Assembly: GCF_051020975.1 (NCBI RefSeq)
Contig: NW_027478167.1
Location: 124,001-188,000, forward strand
DNA from: Osmia lignaria lignaria
Taxonomy: Eukaryota; Arthropoda; Insecta; Hymenoptera; Megachilidae
Direction of reading: 5' to 3'
DNA: 64,000 bases
Shown here: positions 22,709 to 36,232 of the stretch, piece after piece
How the letters are laid out: the number at the start of each line of letters is the position of its first letter
Numbering within the stretch: the stretch's first letter is position 1
Notes under the pieces: generated by a model
What the model was told of the DNA's origin: nothing
Seen by the model: only the letters and a program-made list of their open reading frames with translations
The model's database searches: none
Translations under genes and position numbers: made by a program

Positions 22709-25284
22709 TTGCAGATATATCTCAAGGGAAGGGGCCTGACGGACATATTTCGAGATATTTCTTCTTTTTGTTGTTCTTCTTCTGCACAGCTAAGCCGGAA
22801 GTGGCATTTGCAGCTCGCAATAGTGCAGAGTTATCTCAAAGAAAGAGGCCACGGTGTTTCTGTACCTCTATTATGTTGGTGCAGCTTCGGAACTTTTAAA
22901 TATGTTGATATATCTCGAGAACTACGCATCTGATCAAAAAATATCATAGAACATAAAAAGTAGGAAACTTAATTCTCTACAAAAAAGGTCTCTTAACATT
23001 TTGCCATAGCTCGCTTCGTTTCCGAGATATTTGCAGATTTATCTCAAGGGAAGGGGCCTGACGGACATATTTCGAGACATTTCTTCTTCTTGATGTTCTT
23101 CTTCTGCACAGCTAAGCTGGAAGTGGAATTTGCGGCTCGCACTAGTGCAGAGTTATCTCAAAGAAAGGGGCCACGGTGTTTCTGTATCTCTATTATGTTG
23201 GTGCGGCTTCGGAACTTTTAAATATCTTGATATATCTCGAGAACTACGCATCTGATCAAAAAATATCATAGAAGATAAATAGTAGGAAACTTAATTCTCT
23301 ACAAAAAAGGTCTCTCAACATTTTGCCATAGCTCGCTTCGTTTCCGAGATATTTGCACATTTATCTCAAGGGAAGGGGCCTGACGGACATATTTCGAGAT
23401 ATTTCTTCTTCTTGTTGTTCTTCTTCTACACAGCTAAGCTGGAAGTGGCATTTGCAGCTCGCAATAGTGCAGAGTTATCTCAAAGAAAGGGGCCACGGTG
23501 TTTCTGTATCTCTATTATGTTGGTGCGGCTTCGGAACTTTTAAATATCTCGATATATCTCGAAAACTACGCTTCTGATCAAAAAATATCATAGAACATAA
23601 CTTGTAGGAAACATAATTGTCTACAAAAAAGGTCTCTAAAGATTTTGCCATAGCTCGCTTCGTTTCCGAGATATTTGCAGATATATCTCAAGGGAAGGGG
23701 CCTGACGGACATATTTCGAGATATTTCTTCTTCTTGTTGTTCTTCTTCTGCACAGCTAAGCTGGAAGTGGCATTTGCAGCTCGCAATAGTGCAGAGTTAT
23801 CTCAAACAAAGGGGCCACGGTGTTTCTGTATCTCTATTATGTTGGTGCGGCTTCGGAACTTTTAAATATATCGATATATCTCGAAAACTACGCTTCTGAT
23901 CAAAAAATATCATAGAACATATCTTGTAGGAAACATAATTCTCTACAAAAAAGATCTCTTACCATTTTGCCATAGCTCGCTTCGTTTCCGAGATATTTGC
24001 AGATATATCTCAAGGGAAGGGGCCTGACGGACATATTTCGAGATATTTCTTCTTTTTGTTGTTCTTCTTCTGCACAGCTAAGCCGGAAGTGGCATTTGCA
24101 GCTCGCAATAGTGCAGAGTTATCTCAAAGAAAGAGGCCACGGTGTTTCTGTACCTCTATTATGTTGGTGCAGCTTCGGAACTTTTAAATATGTTGATATA
24201 TCTCGAGAACTACGCATCTGATCAAAAAATATCATAGAACATAAAAAGTAGGAAACTTAATTCTCTACAAAAAAGGTCTCTTAACATTTTGCCATAGCTC
24301 GCTTCGTTTCCGAGATATTTGCAGATTTATCTCAAGGGAAGGGGCCTGACGGACATATTTCGAGACATTTCTTCTTCTTGATGTTCTTCTTCTGCACAGC
24401 TAAGCTGGAAGTGGAATTTGCGGCTCGCACTAGTGCAGAGTTATCTCAAAGAAAGGGGCCACGGTGTTTCTGTATCTCTATTATGTTGGTGCGGCTTCGG
24501 AACTTTTAAATATCTTGATATATCTCGAGAACTACGCATCTGATCAAAAAATATCATAGAAGATAAATAGTAGGAAACTTAATTCTCTACAAAAAAGGTG
24601 TCTCAACATTTTGCCATAGCTCGCTTCGTTTCCGAGATATTTGCACATTTATCTCAAGGGAAGGGGCCTGACGGACATATTTCGAGATATTTCTTCTTCT
24701 TGTTGTTCTTCTTCTACACAGCTAAGCTGGAAGTGGCATTTGCAGCTCGCAATAGTGCAGAGTTATCTCAAAGAAAGGGGCCACGGTGTTTCTGTATCTC
24801 TATTATGTTGGTGCGGCTTCGGAACTTTTAAATATCTCGATATATCTCGAAAACTACGCTTCTGATCAAAAAATATCATAGAACATAACTTGTAGGAAAC
24901 ATAATTGTCTACAAAAAAGGTCTCTAAAGATTTTGCCATAGCTCGCTTCGTTTCCGAGATATTTGCAGATATATCTCAAGGGAAGGGGCCTGACGGACAT
25001 ATTTCGAGATATTTCTTCTTCTTGTTGTTCTTCTTCTGCACAGCTAAGCTGGAAGTGGCATTTGCAGCTCGCAATAGTGCAGAGTTATCTCAAACAAAGG
25101 GGCCACGGTGTTTCTGTATCTCTATTATGTTGGTGCGGCTTCGGAACTTTTAAATATATCGATATATCTCGAAAACTACGCTTCTGATCAAAAAATATCA
25201 TAGAACATAACTTGTAGGAAACATAATTCTCTACAAAAAAGATCTCTTACCATTTTGCCATAGCTCGCTTCGTTTCCGAGATAT
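22709..25284 (+). repeat. Tandem duplication of a four-monomer block (1288 bp)
   Basis: Monomers at 22709, 23031, 23353 and 23675 repeat as 23997, 24319, 24641 and 24963. Markers are AAGCCGGAAG with ATATGTTGAT, then TTGATGTTC, then CTACACAGC, then CTCAAACAAAGG with AAATATATCG. The first copy's last monomer ends with CATATCTTG, like the tail of 22387, whereas the second copy's ends with CATAACTTG. The joint therefore lies between 23870 and 23922. Confidence 0.9.
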
Positions 25285-28200
25285 TTGCAGATATATCTCA
25301 AGGGAAGGGGCCTGACGGACATATTTCGAGATATTTCTTCTTTTTGTTGTTCTTCTTCTGCACAGCTAAGCTGGAAGTGGCATTTGCAGCTCGCAATAGT
25401 GCAGAGTTATCTCAAAGAAAGAGGCCACGGTGTTTCTGTACCTCTATTAGGTTGGTGCAGCTTCGGAACTTTTAAATATCTTGATATATCTCGAGAACTA
25501 CGCATCTGATCAAAAAATATCATAGAACATAAAAAGTAGGAAACTTAATTCTCTACAAAAAAGGTCTCTTAATATTTTGCCATAGCTCGCTTCGTTTCCG
25601 AGATATTTGCAGATTTATCTCAAGGGAAGGGGCCTGACGGACATATTTCGAGACATTTCTTCTTCTTGTTGTTCTTCTTCTGCACAGCTAAGCTGGAAGT
25701 GGAATTTGCGGCTCGCACTAGTGCAGAGTTATCTCAAAGAAAGGGTCCACGGTGTTTCTGTATCTCTATTATGTTGGTGCGGCTTCGGAACTTTTAAATA
25801 TCTCGATATATCTCGAAAACTACGCTTCTGATCAAAAAATATCATAGAACATAACTTGTAGGAAACATAATTCTCTACAAAAAAGATCTCTTACCATTTT
25901 GCCATAGCTCGCTTCGTTTCCGAGATATTTGCAGATATATCTCAAGGGAAGGGGCCTGACGGACATATTTCGAGATATTTCTTCTTTTTGTTGTTCTTCT
26001 TCTGCACAGCTAAGCCGGAAGTGGCATTTGCAGCTCGCAATAGTGCAGAGTTATCTCAAAGAAAGAGGCCACGGTGTTTCTGTACCTCTATTATGTTGGT
26101 GCAGCTTCGGAACTTTTAAATATGTTGATATATCTCGAGAACTACGCATCTGATCAAAAAATATCATAGAACATAAAAAGTAGGAAACTTAATTCTCTAC
26201 AAAAAAGGTCTCTTAACATTTTGCCATAGCTCGCTTCGTTTCCGAGATATTTGCAGATTTATCTCAAGGGAAGGGGCCTGACGGACATATTTCGAGACAT
26301 TTCTTCTTCTTGTTGTTCTTCTTCTGCACAGCTAAGCTGGAAGCGGCATTTGCGGCGCGCACTAGTGCAGAGTTATCTCAAAGAAAGGGGCCACGGTGTT
26401 TCTGTATCTCTATTATGTTGGTGCGGCTTCGGAACTTTTAAATATCTCGATATATCTCGAAAACTACGCTTCTGATCAAAAAATATCATAGAACATAACT
26501 TGTAGGAAACATAATTGTCTACAAAAAAGGTCTCTTAACATTTTGCCATAGCTCGCTTCGTTTCCGAGATATATGCAGATATATCGCAAGGGAAGGGGCC
26601 TGACGGACATATTTCGAGATATTTCTTCTTCTTGTTGTTCTTCTTCTGCACAGCTAAGCTGGAAGTGGCATTTACAGCTCGCAATACTGCAGAGTCATCT
26701 CAAAGAAAGGGGCCACGGTGTTTCTGTATCTCTATTATGTTGGTGCGGCTTCGGAACTTTTAAATATCTTGATATATCTCGAGAACTACGCATCTGATCA
26801 AAAAATATCATACTACATAAAAAGGAGGAAACTTAATTCTCTACAAGAAAGGTCTCTAAACATTTTGCCATAGCTCGCTTCGTTTCCGAGATATTTGCAG
26901 ATTTATCTCAAGGGAAGGGGCCTGACGGACATATTTCTAGATATTTCTTCTTCTTGTTGTTCTTCTTCTGCACAGCTAAGCTGGAAGTGGCATTTGCAGC
27001 TCGCAATAGTGCAGAGTTATCTCAAAGAGAGGGGCCACGGTGTTTCTGTATCCCTATTATGTTGGTGCGGCTTCGGAACTTTTAAATATCTTGATATATC
27101 TCGAGAACTACGCATCTGATCAAAAAATATCATAGAAGATAAATAGTAGGAAACTTAATTCTCTACAAAAAAGGTTTCTTAATATTTTGCCATAGCTCGC
27201 CTCGTTTCCGAGATATTTGCAGATTTATCTCAAGGGAAGGGGCCTGACGGACATATTTCGAGATATTTCTTCTTCTTGTTGTTCTTCTTCTGCACAGCTA
27301 AGCTGGAAGTGGCATTTGCAGCTCGCAATAGTGCAGAGTTATCTCAAAGAAAGGGGCCACGGTGTTTCTGTATCTCTATTATGTTGGTGCGGCTTCGGAA
27401 CTTTTAAATATCTTGATATATCTCGAGAACTACGCATCTGATCAAAAAATATCATAGAACATAAAAAGTAGGAAACATAATTCTCTACAAAAAAGGTCTC
27501 TTAACATTTTGCCATAGCTCGCTTGGTTTCCGAGATATATGCAGATTTATCTCAAGGGAAGGGGCCTGACGGACATATTTCGAGATATTTCTTCTTCTTG
27601 TTGTTCTTCTTCTGCACAGCTAAACTGGAAGTGGCATTTCCAGCTCGCAATATTGCAGAGTTATCTCAAAGAGAGGGGCCACGGTGTTTCTGTATCTCTA
27701 TTATGTTGGTGCGGCTTCGGAACTTTTAAATATCTCGATATATCTCGAAAACTACGCTTCTGATCAAAAAATATTATAGAACATAACTTGTAGGAAACAT
27801 AATTCTCTACAAAAAAGATCTCTTACCATTTTGCCATAGCTCGCTTCGTTTCCGAGATATTTGCAGATATATCTCAAGGGAAGGGGCCTGACGGATATAT
27901 TTCGAGATATTTCTTCTTTTTGTTGTTCTTCTTCTGCACAGCTAAGCTGGAAGTGGCATTTGCAGCTCGCAATAGTGCAGAGTTATCTCAAAGAAAGAGG
28001 CCACGGTGTTTCTGTACCTCTATTAGGTTGGTGCAGCTTCGGAACTTTTAAATATCTTGATATATCTCGAGAACTACGCATCTGATCAAAAAATATCATA
28101 GAACATAAAAAGTAGAAAACTTAATTCTCTACAAAAAAGGTCTCTTAACATTTTGCCATAGCTCGCTTCGTTTCCGAGATATATGCAGATTTATCGCAAG

Positions 28201-28826
28201 GGATGGGGCCTGACGGACATATTTCGAGATATTTCTTCTTCTTGTTGTTCTTCTTCTGCACAGCTAAGCTGGAAGCGGCATTTGCAGCTCGCACTAGTGC
28301 AGAGTTATCTCAAAGAAAGGGGCCACGGTGTTTCTGTATCTCTATTATGTTGGTGCGGCTTCGGATCTTTTAAATATCTCGATATATCTCGAAAACTACG
28401 CTTCTGATCAAAAAATATCATAGAACATAAATTGTAGGAAACATAATTCTCTACAAAAAAGGTCTCTTAACATTTTGCCATAGCTCGTTTCGTTTCCGAG
28501 ATATTTGCAGATATATCTCAAGGGAAGGGGCCTGACGGACATATTTCGAGATATTTCTTCTTCTTCTTGTTCTTCTTCTGCACAGCTAAGCTGGAAGTGG
28601 CATTTGCAGCTCGCAATACTGCAGAGTTATCTCAAAGTAAGGGGCCACGGTGTTTCTGTATCTCTATTATGTTGGTGCGGCTTCGGAACTTTTAAATATC
28701 TCGATATATCTCGAAAACTACGCTTCTGATCAAAAAATATCATAGAACATAACTTGTAGGAAACATAATTCTCTACAAAAAAGGTCTTTCAACATTTTGC
28801 CATAGCTTGCTTCGTTTCCGAGATAT
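25285..28826 (+). repeat. Eleven monomers in mixed order
   Basis: Part of this stretch resembles 20455-22386. The monomer at 26895 shares TATCCCTATTATG with 20455. The one at 27217 shares GCTCGCCTCG with 21099. The one at 27539 shares GCTTGGTTTCC with an ATG-type start with 21421. The 21099 to 27217 offset is exactly 19 monomers. Differences inside these pairs are more numerous than in the 9-mer domain, so this similarity looks older. Confidence 0.75.
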
Positions 28827-29615
28827 TTGCAGATTTATCTCAAGGGAAGGGGCCTGACGGACATATTTCGAGATATTTCTTATTCTTGTTGTTCTTCTTC
28901 TTCACAGCTAAGCTGTAAGTGGCATTTGCAGCTCGCAATAGTGCAGAGTTATCTCAAAGAAAGGGGCCACGGTGTTTCTGTATCTCTATTATGTTGGTGC
29001 GGCTTCGAAACTTTTAAATATCTTGATATATCTCGAGAACTACGCATCTGATCAAAAAATATCATAGAACACAGAAAGTAGGAAACTTAATTCTCTACAA
29101 AAAAGGTCTCTTAACATTTTGCCATAGCTCGCTTCGTTTCCGAGATATTTGCAGATTTATCTCAAGGGAAGGGGCCTGACGGACATATTTCGAGACATTT
29201 CTTCTTCTTGATGTTCTTCTTCTGCACAGCTAAGCTGGAAGTGGAATTTGCGGCTCGCACTAGTGCAGAGTTATCTCAAAGAAAGGGGCCACGGTGTTTC
29301 TGTATCTCTATTATGTTGGTGCGGCTTCGGAACTTTTAAATATCTTGATATATCTCGAGAACTACGCATCTGATCAAAAAATATCATAGAAGATAAATAG
29401 TAGGAAACTTAATTCTCTACAAAAAAGGTCTCTCAACATTTTGCCATAGCTCGCTTCGTTTCCGAGATATTTGCACATTTATCTCAAGGGAAGGGGCCCA
29501 ACGGACATATTTCGAGATATTTCTTCTTCTTGTTGTTCTTCTTCTGCGCAGCTAAGCTGGAAGTGGCATTTGCAGCTCGCAATAGTGCAGAGTTATCTCA
29601 AAGAAAGAGGCCACG

Positions 29616-30017
29616 GTGTTTCTGTATCTCTATTATGTTGGTGCGGCTTCGGAACTTTTAAATATCTTGATATATCTCGAGAACTACGCATCTGATCAAA
29701 AAATATCATACTACATAAAAAGTAGGAAACTTAATTCTCTACAAAAAAGGTCTCTCAACATTTTGCCAGAGCTCGCTTCGTTTCCGAGATATTTGCACAT
29801 TTATCTCAAGGGAAGGGGCCCAACGGACATATTTCGAGATATTTCTTCTTCTTGTTGTTCTTCTTCTGCACAGCTAAGCTGGAAGTGGCATTTGCAGCTC
29901 GCAATAGTGCAGAGTTATCTCAAAGAAAGAGGCCACGGTGTTTCTGTATCTCTATTATGTTGGTGCGGCTTCGGAACTTTTAAATATCTTGATATATCTC
30001 GAGAACTACGCATCTGA
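29616..30017 (+). other. 133-codon open frame spanning two monomers (probably chance)
   Basis: This is the longest open frame I can support in the window. It begins in one frame of the monomer at 29471. Because 322 is one more than a multiple of three, it enters the common frame of the monomer at 29793. Passage is possible because the usual GCCATAGCTC stop reads GCCAGAGCTC at 29765-29774. It ends at the normal monomer stop. No coding signal supports it beyond openness. Confidence 0.15.
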
Positions 30018-33000
30018 TCAAAAAATATCATACTACATAAAAAGTAGGAAACTTAATTCTCTACAAGAAAGGTCTCTAAACATTTTGCCATAGCTCGCTT
30101 CGTTTCCGAGATATTTGCAGATATATCTCAAGGGAAGGGGCCTGACGGACATATTTCGAGGTATTTCTTCGTCTTGTTGTTCTTCTTCTGCACAGCTAAG
30201 CTGGAAGTGGCATTTGCTGCTCGCAATAGTGCAGAGTTATCTCAAAGAAAGAGGCCACGGTGTTTCTGTACCTCTATTAGGTTGGTGCTGCTTCGGAACT
30301 TTTAAATATCTTGATATATCTCGAGAACTACGCATCTGATCAAAAAATATCATAGAACATAAAAAGTAGAAAACTTAATTCTCTACAAAAAAGGTCTCCT
30401 AACATTTTGCCATAGCTCGCTTCGTTTCCGAGATATATGCAGATTTATCGCAAGGGAAGGGGCCTGACGGAAATATTTCGAGATATTTCTTCTTCTTGTT
30501 GTTCTTCTTCTGCACAGCTAAGCTGGAAGTGGCATTTGCAGCTCGCAATAGTGCAGAGTTATCTCAAAGAAAGGGGCCACGGTGTTTCTGTATCTCTATT
30601 ATGTTGGTGCGGCTTCGGAACTTTTAAATATCTCGATATATCTCGAAAACTACGCTTCTGATCGAAAAATATCATAGAACATAACTTGTAGGAAACATAA
30701 TTGTCTACAAAAAAGGTCTCTAAAGATTTTGCCATAGCTCGCTTCGTTTCCGAGATATTTGCAGATATATCTCAAGGGAAGGGGCCTGACGGACATATTT
30801 CGAGATATTTCTTCTTCTTGTTGTTCTTCTTCTGCACAGCTAAGCTGGAAGTGGCATTTGCAGCTCGCAATAGTGCAGAGTTATCTCAAACAAAGGGGCC
30901 ACGGTGTTTCTGTATCTCTATTATGTTGGTGCGGCTTCGGAACTTTTAAATATATCGATATATCTCGAAAACTACGCTTCTGATCAAAAAATATCATAGA
31001 ACATAACTTGTAGGAAACATAATTCTCTACAAAAAAGATCTCTTACCATTTTGCCATAGCTCGCTTCGTTTCCGAGATATTTGCAGATATATCTCAAGGG
31101 AAGGGGCCTGACGGACATATTTCGAGATATTTCTTCTTTTTGTTGTTCTTCTTCTGCACAGCTAAGCTGGAAGTGGCATTTGCAGCTCGCAATAGTGCAG
31201 AGTTATCTCAAAGAAAGAGGCCACGGTGTTTCTGTACCTCTATTAGGTTGGTGCAGCTTCGGAACTTTTAAATATCTTGATATATCTCGAGAACTACGCA
31301 TCTGATCAAAAAATATCATAGAACATAAAAAGTAGAAAACTTAATTCTCTACAAAAAAGGTCTCTTAACATTTTGCCATAGCTCGCTTCGTTTCCGAGAT
31401 ATATGCAGATTTATCGCAGGGGAAGGGGCCTGACGGACATATTTCGAGATATTTCTTCTTCTTGTTGTTCTTCTTCTGCACAGCTAAGCTGGAAGCGGCA
31501 TTTGCGGCTCGCACTGGTGCAGAGTTATCTCAAAGAAAGGGGCCACGGTGTTTCTGTATCTCTATTATGTTGGTGCGGCTTCGGAACTTTTAAATATCTC
31601 GATATATCTCGAAAACTACGCTTCTGATCAAAAAATATCATAGAACATAACTTGTAGGAAACATAATTCTCTACAAAAAAGGTCTCTCAACATTTTGCCA
31701 TAGCTCGCTTCGTTTCCGAGATATTTGCAGATTTATCTCAAGGGAATGGGCCTGACGGACATATTTCGAGATATTTCTTATTCTTGTTGTTCTTCTGCTG
31801 CACAGCTAAGCTGTAAGTGGCATTTGCAGCTCGCAATAGTGCAGAGTTATCTCAAAGAAAGGGTCCACGGTGTTTCTGTATCTCTATTATGTTGGTGCGG
31901 CTTCGGAACTTTTAAATATCTCGATATATCTCGAAAACTACGCTTCTGATCAAAAAATATCATAGAACATAACTTGTAGGAAACATAATTCTCTACAAAA
32001 AAGATCTCTTACCATTTTGCCATAGCTCGCTTCGTTTCCGAGATATTTGCAGATATATCTCAAGGGAAGGGGCCTGACGGACATATTTCGAGATATTTCT
32101 TCTTTTTGTTGTTCTTCTTCTGCACAGCTAAGCCGGAAGTGGCATTTGCAGCTCGCAATAGTGCAGAGTTATCTCAAAGAAAGAGGCCACGGTGTTTCTG
32201 TACCTCTATTATGTTGGTGCAGCTTCGGAACTTTTAAATATGTTGATATATCTCGAGAACTACGCATCTGATCAAAAAATATCATAGAACATAAAAAGTA
32301 GGAAACTTAATTCTCTACAAAAAAGGTCTCTTAACATTTTGCCATAGCTCGCTTCGTTTCCGAGATATTTGCAGATATATCTCAAGGGAAGGGGCCTGAC
32401 GGACATATTTCGAGACATTTCTTCTTCTTGTTGTTCTTCTTCTGCACAGCTAAGCTGGAAGCGGCATTTGCGGCTCGCACTAGTGCAGAGTTATCTCAAA
32501 GAAAGGGGCCACGGTGTTTCTGTATCTCTATTATGTTGGTGCGGCTTCGAAACTTTTAAATATCTTGATATATCTCGAGAACTACGCATCTGATCAAAAA
32601 ATATCATAGAACACAGAAAGTAGGAAACTTAATTCTCTACAAAAAAGGTCTCTTAACATTTTGCCATAGCTCGCTTCGTTTCCGAGATATTTGCAGATTT
32701 ATCTCAAGGGAAGGGGCCTGACGGACATATTTCGAGACATTTCTTCTTCTTGATGTTCTTCTTCTGCACAGCTAAGCTGGAAGTGGAATTTGCGGCTCGC
32801 ACTAGTGCAGAGTTATCTCAAAGAAAGGGGCCACGGTGTTTCTGTATCTCTATTATGTTGGTGCGGCTTCGGAACTTTTAAATATCTTGATATATCTCGA
32901 GAACTACGCATCTGATCAAAAAATATCATAGAAGATAAATAGTAGGAAACTTAATTCTCTACAAAAAAGGTCTCTCAACATTTTGCCATAGCTCGCTTCG

Positions 33001-33978
33001 TTTCCGAGATATTTGCACATTTATCTCAAGGGAAGGGGCCCAACGGACATATTTCGAGATATTTCTTCTTCTTGTTGTTCTTCTTCTGCGCAGCTAAGCT
33101 GGAAGTGGCATTTGCAGCTCGCAATAGTGCAGAGTTATCTCAAAGAAAGAGGCCACGGTGTTTCTGTATCTCTATTATGTTGGTGCGGCTTCGGAACTTT
33201 TAAATATCTTGATATATCTCGAGAACTACGCATCTGATCAAAAAATATCATACTACATAAAAAGTAGGAAACTTAATTCTCTACAAAAAAGGTCTCTCAA
33301 CATTTTGCCATAGCTCGCTTCGTTTCCGAGATATTTGCAGATTTATCTCAAGGGAAGGGGCCTGACGGACATATTTCGAGATATTTCTTATTCTTGTTGT
33401 TCTTCTTCTTCACAGCTAAGCTGTAAGTGGCATTTGCAGCTCGCAATAGTGCAGAGTTATCTCAAAGAAAGGGGCCACGGTGTTTCTGTATCTCTATTAT
33501 GTTGGTGCGGCTTCGAAACTTTTAAATATCTTGATATATCTCGAGAACTACGCATCTGATCAAAAAATATCATAGAACACAGAAAGTAGGAAACTTAATT
33601 CTCTACAAAAAAGGTCTCTTAACATTTTGCGATAGCTCGCTTCGTTTCCGAGATATTTGCAGATATATCTCAAGGGAAGGGGCCTGACGGACATATTTCG
33701 AGGTATTTCTTCGTCTTGTTGTTCTTCTTCTGCACAGCTAAGCTGGAAGTGGCATTTGCTGCTCGCAATAGTGCAGAGTTATCTCAAAGAAAGAGGCCAC
33801 GGTGTTTCTGTACCTCTATTAGGTTGGTGCAGCTTCGGAACTTTTAAATATCTTGATATATCTCGAGAACTACGCATCTGATCAAAAAATATCATAGAAC
33901 ATAAAAAGTAGAAAACTTAATTCTCTACAAAAAAGGTCTCCTAACATTTTGCCATAGCTCGCTTCGTTTCCGAGATAT

Positions 33979-34300
33979 ATGCAGATTTATCGCAAGGGAA
34001 GGGGCCTGACGGAAATATTTCGAGATATTTCTTCTTCTTGTTGTTCTTCTTCTGCACAGCTAAGCTGGAAGTGGCATTTGCAGCTCGCAATAGTGCAGAG
34101 TTATCTCAAACAAAGGGGCCACGGTGTTTCTGTATCTCTATTATGTTGGTGCGGCTTCGGAACTTTTAAATATATCGATATATCTCGAAAACTACGCTTC
34201 TGATCAAAAAATATCATAGAACATAACTTGTAGGAAACATAATTCTCTACAAAAAAGATCTCTTACCATTTTGCCATAGCTCGCTTCGTTTCCGAGATAT
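33979..34300 (+). repeat. Hybrid monomer marking a one-monomer deletion
   Basis: Up to 34014 it reads as the monomer at 30437 (GGAAATATTT). From 34111 it reads as 30759 (CTCAAACAAAGG, AAATATATCG). One monomer is lost relative to the first copy, and the paralogous offset falls from 3542 to 3220 bp exactly here. Confidence 0.85.
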
Positions 34301-35266
34301 TTGCAGATATATCTCAAGGGAAGGGGCCTGACGGACATATTTCGAGATATTTCTTCTTTTTGTTGTTCTTCTTCTGCACAGCTAAGCTGGAAGTGGCATT
34401 TGCAGCTCGCAATAGTGCAGAGTTATCTCAAAGAAAGAGGCCACGGTGTTTCTGTACCTCTATTAGGTTGGTGCAGCTTCGGAACTTTTAAATATCTTGA
34501 TATATCTCGAGAACTACGCATCTGATCAAAAAATATCATAGAACATAAAAAGTAGAAAACTTAATTCTCTACAAAAAAGGTCTCTTAACATTTTGCCATA
34601 GCTCGCTTCGTTTCCGAGATATATGCAGATTTATCGCAGGGGAAGGGGCCTGACGGACATATTTCGAGATATTTCTTCTTCTTGTTGTTCTTCTTCTGCA
34701 CAGCTAAGCTGGAAGCGGCATTTGCGGCTCGCACTGGTGCAGAGTTATCTCAAAGAAAGGGGCCACGGTGTTTCTGTATCTCTATTATGTTGGTGCGGCT
34801 TCGGAACTTTTAAATATCTCGATATATCTCGAAAACTACGCTTCTGATCAAAAAATATCATAGAACATAACTTGTAGGAAACATAATTCTCTACAAAAAA
34901 GATCTCTTACCATTTTGCCATAGCTCGCTTCGTTTCCGAGATATTTGCAGATATATCTCAAGGGAAGGGGCCTGACGGACATATTTCGAGATATTTCTTC
35001 TTTTTGTTGTTCTTCTTCTGCACAGCTAAGCCGGAAGTGGCATTTGCAGCTCGCAATAGTGCAGAGTTATCTCAAAGAAAGAGGCCACGGTGTTTCTGTA
35101 CCTCTATTATGTTGGTGCAGCTTCGGAACTTTTAAATATGTTGATATATCTCGAGAACTACGCATCTGATCAAAAAATATCATAGAACATAAAAAGTAGG
35201 AAACTTAATTCTCTACAAAAAAGGTCTCTTAACATTTTGCCATATCTCGCTTCGATTCCGAGATAT

Positions 35267-36232
35267 TTGCAGATTTATCTCAAGGGAAGGGGCCTAACGG
35301 ACATATTTCGAGATATTTCTTATTCTTGTTGTCCTTCTTCTGCACAGCTAAACTGGAAGTGGCATTTCCAGCTCGCAATAGTGCAGAGTTATCTCAAAGA
35401 AAGGGGCCACGGTGTTTCTGTATCTCTGTTATGTTTGTGCGGCTTCGGAACTTTTAAATATCCCGATATATCTCGAAAACTACGCTTCTGATCAAAAAAT
35501 ATCATAGAACATAAATTGTAGGAAACATAATTCTCTACAAAAAAGGTCTCTTAACATTTTGCCATAGCTCGCTTCGTTTCCGAGATATTTGCAGATTTAT
35601 CTCAAGGGAAGGGGCCTGACGGACATTTTTCGAGATATTTCTTCTTCTTGTTGTTCTTCTTCTGCACAGCTAAGCTGGAAGTGGCATTTGCAGCTCGCAA
35701 TAGTGCAGAGTTATCTCAAAGAAAGGGGCCACGGTGTTTCTGTATCTCTATTATGTTGGTGCGGCTTCGGAACTTTTAAATATCTCGATATATCTCGAAA
35801 ACTACGCTTCTGATCAAAAAATATCATAGAACATAAATTGTAGGAAACATAATTCTCTACAAAAAAGGTCTCTTAACATTTTGCCATAGCTCGCTTCGTT
35901 TCCGAGATATTTGCAGATATATCTCAAGGGAAGGGGCCTGACGGACATATTTCGAGATATTTCTTCTTCTTGTTGTTCTTCTTCTGCACAGCTAAACTGG
36001 AAGTGGCATTTCCAGCTCGCAATAGCGCAGAGTTATCTCAAAGAAAGGGGCCACGGTGTTTCTGTATCTCTATTATGTTGGTGCGGCTTCGGAACTTTTA
36101 AATATCTTGATACATCTCGAGAACTACGCATCTGATCAAAAAATATCATAGAACATAAAAAGTAGGAAACTTAATTCTCTACAAAAAAGGTCTCTTAACA
36201 TTTTGCCACAGCTCGCTGCGTTTCCGAGATAT
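35267..36232 (+). repeat. Three monomers between duplicated blocks
   Basis: Monomers at 35267, 35589 and 35911 have type-2 tails (35267, 35589) and a type-1 tail with TTGATACATCTCG (35911). The first lacks the TAG in GCCATAGCTCGC (it reads GCCATATCTCGC), which lets the open frame extend ten codons upstream. The right half of 35911 was copied into the joint monomer at 38809. Confidence 0.85.

Larger units (their letters stand above)
28827..35266 (+). repeat. Duplicated block of about 10-11 monomers with internal changes
   Basis: Monomers 29149, 29471 and 30115 recur 11 monomers (3542 bp) later at 32691, 33013 and 33657. Monomers 31081, 31403 and 32047 recur 10 monomers (3220 bp) later at 34301, 34623 and 34945. 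The step from 11 to 10 is explained by the hybrid monomer at 33979, which joins the left of 30437 to the right of 30759. The monomer at 32369 has an AAGCGGCATT left part and the CACAGAAAGTAGG tail of 28827. The monomer at 33335 is a further 28827-like copy in the place of 29793. Confidence 0.85.
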
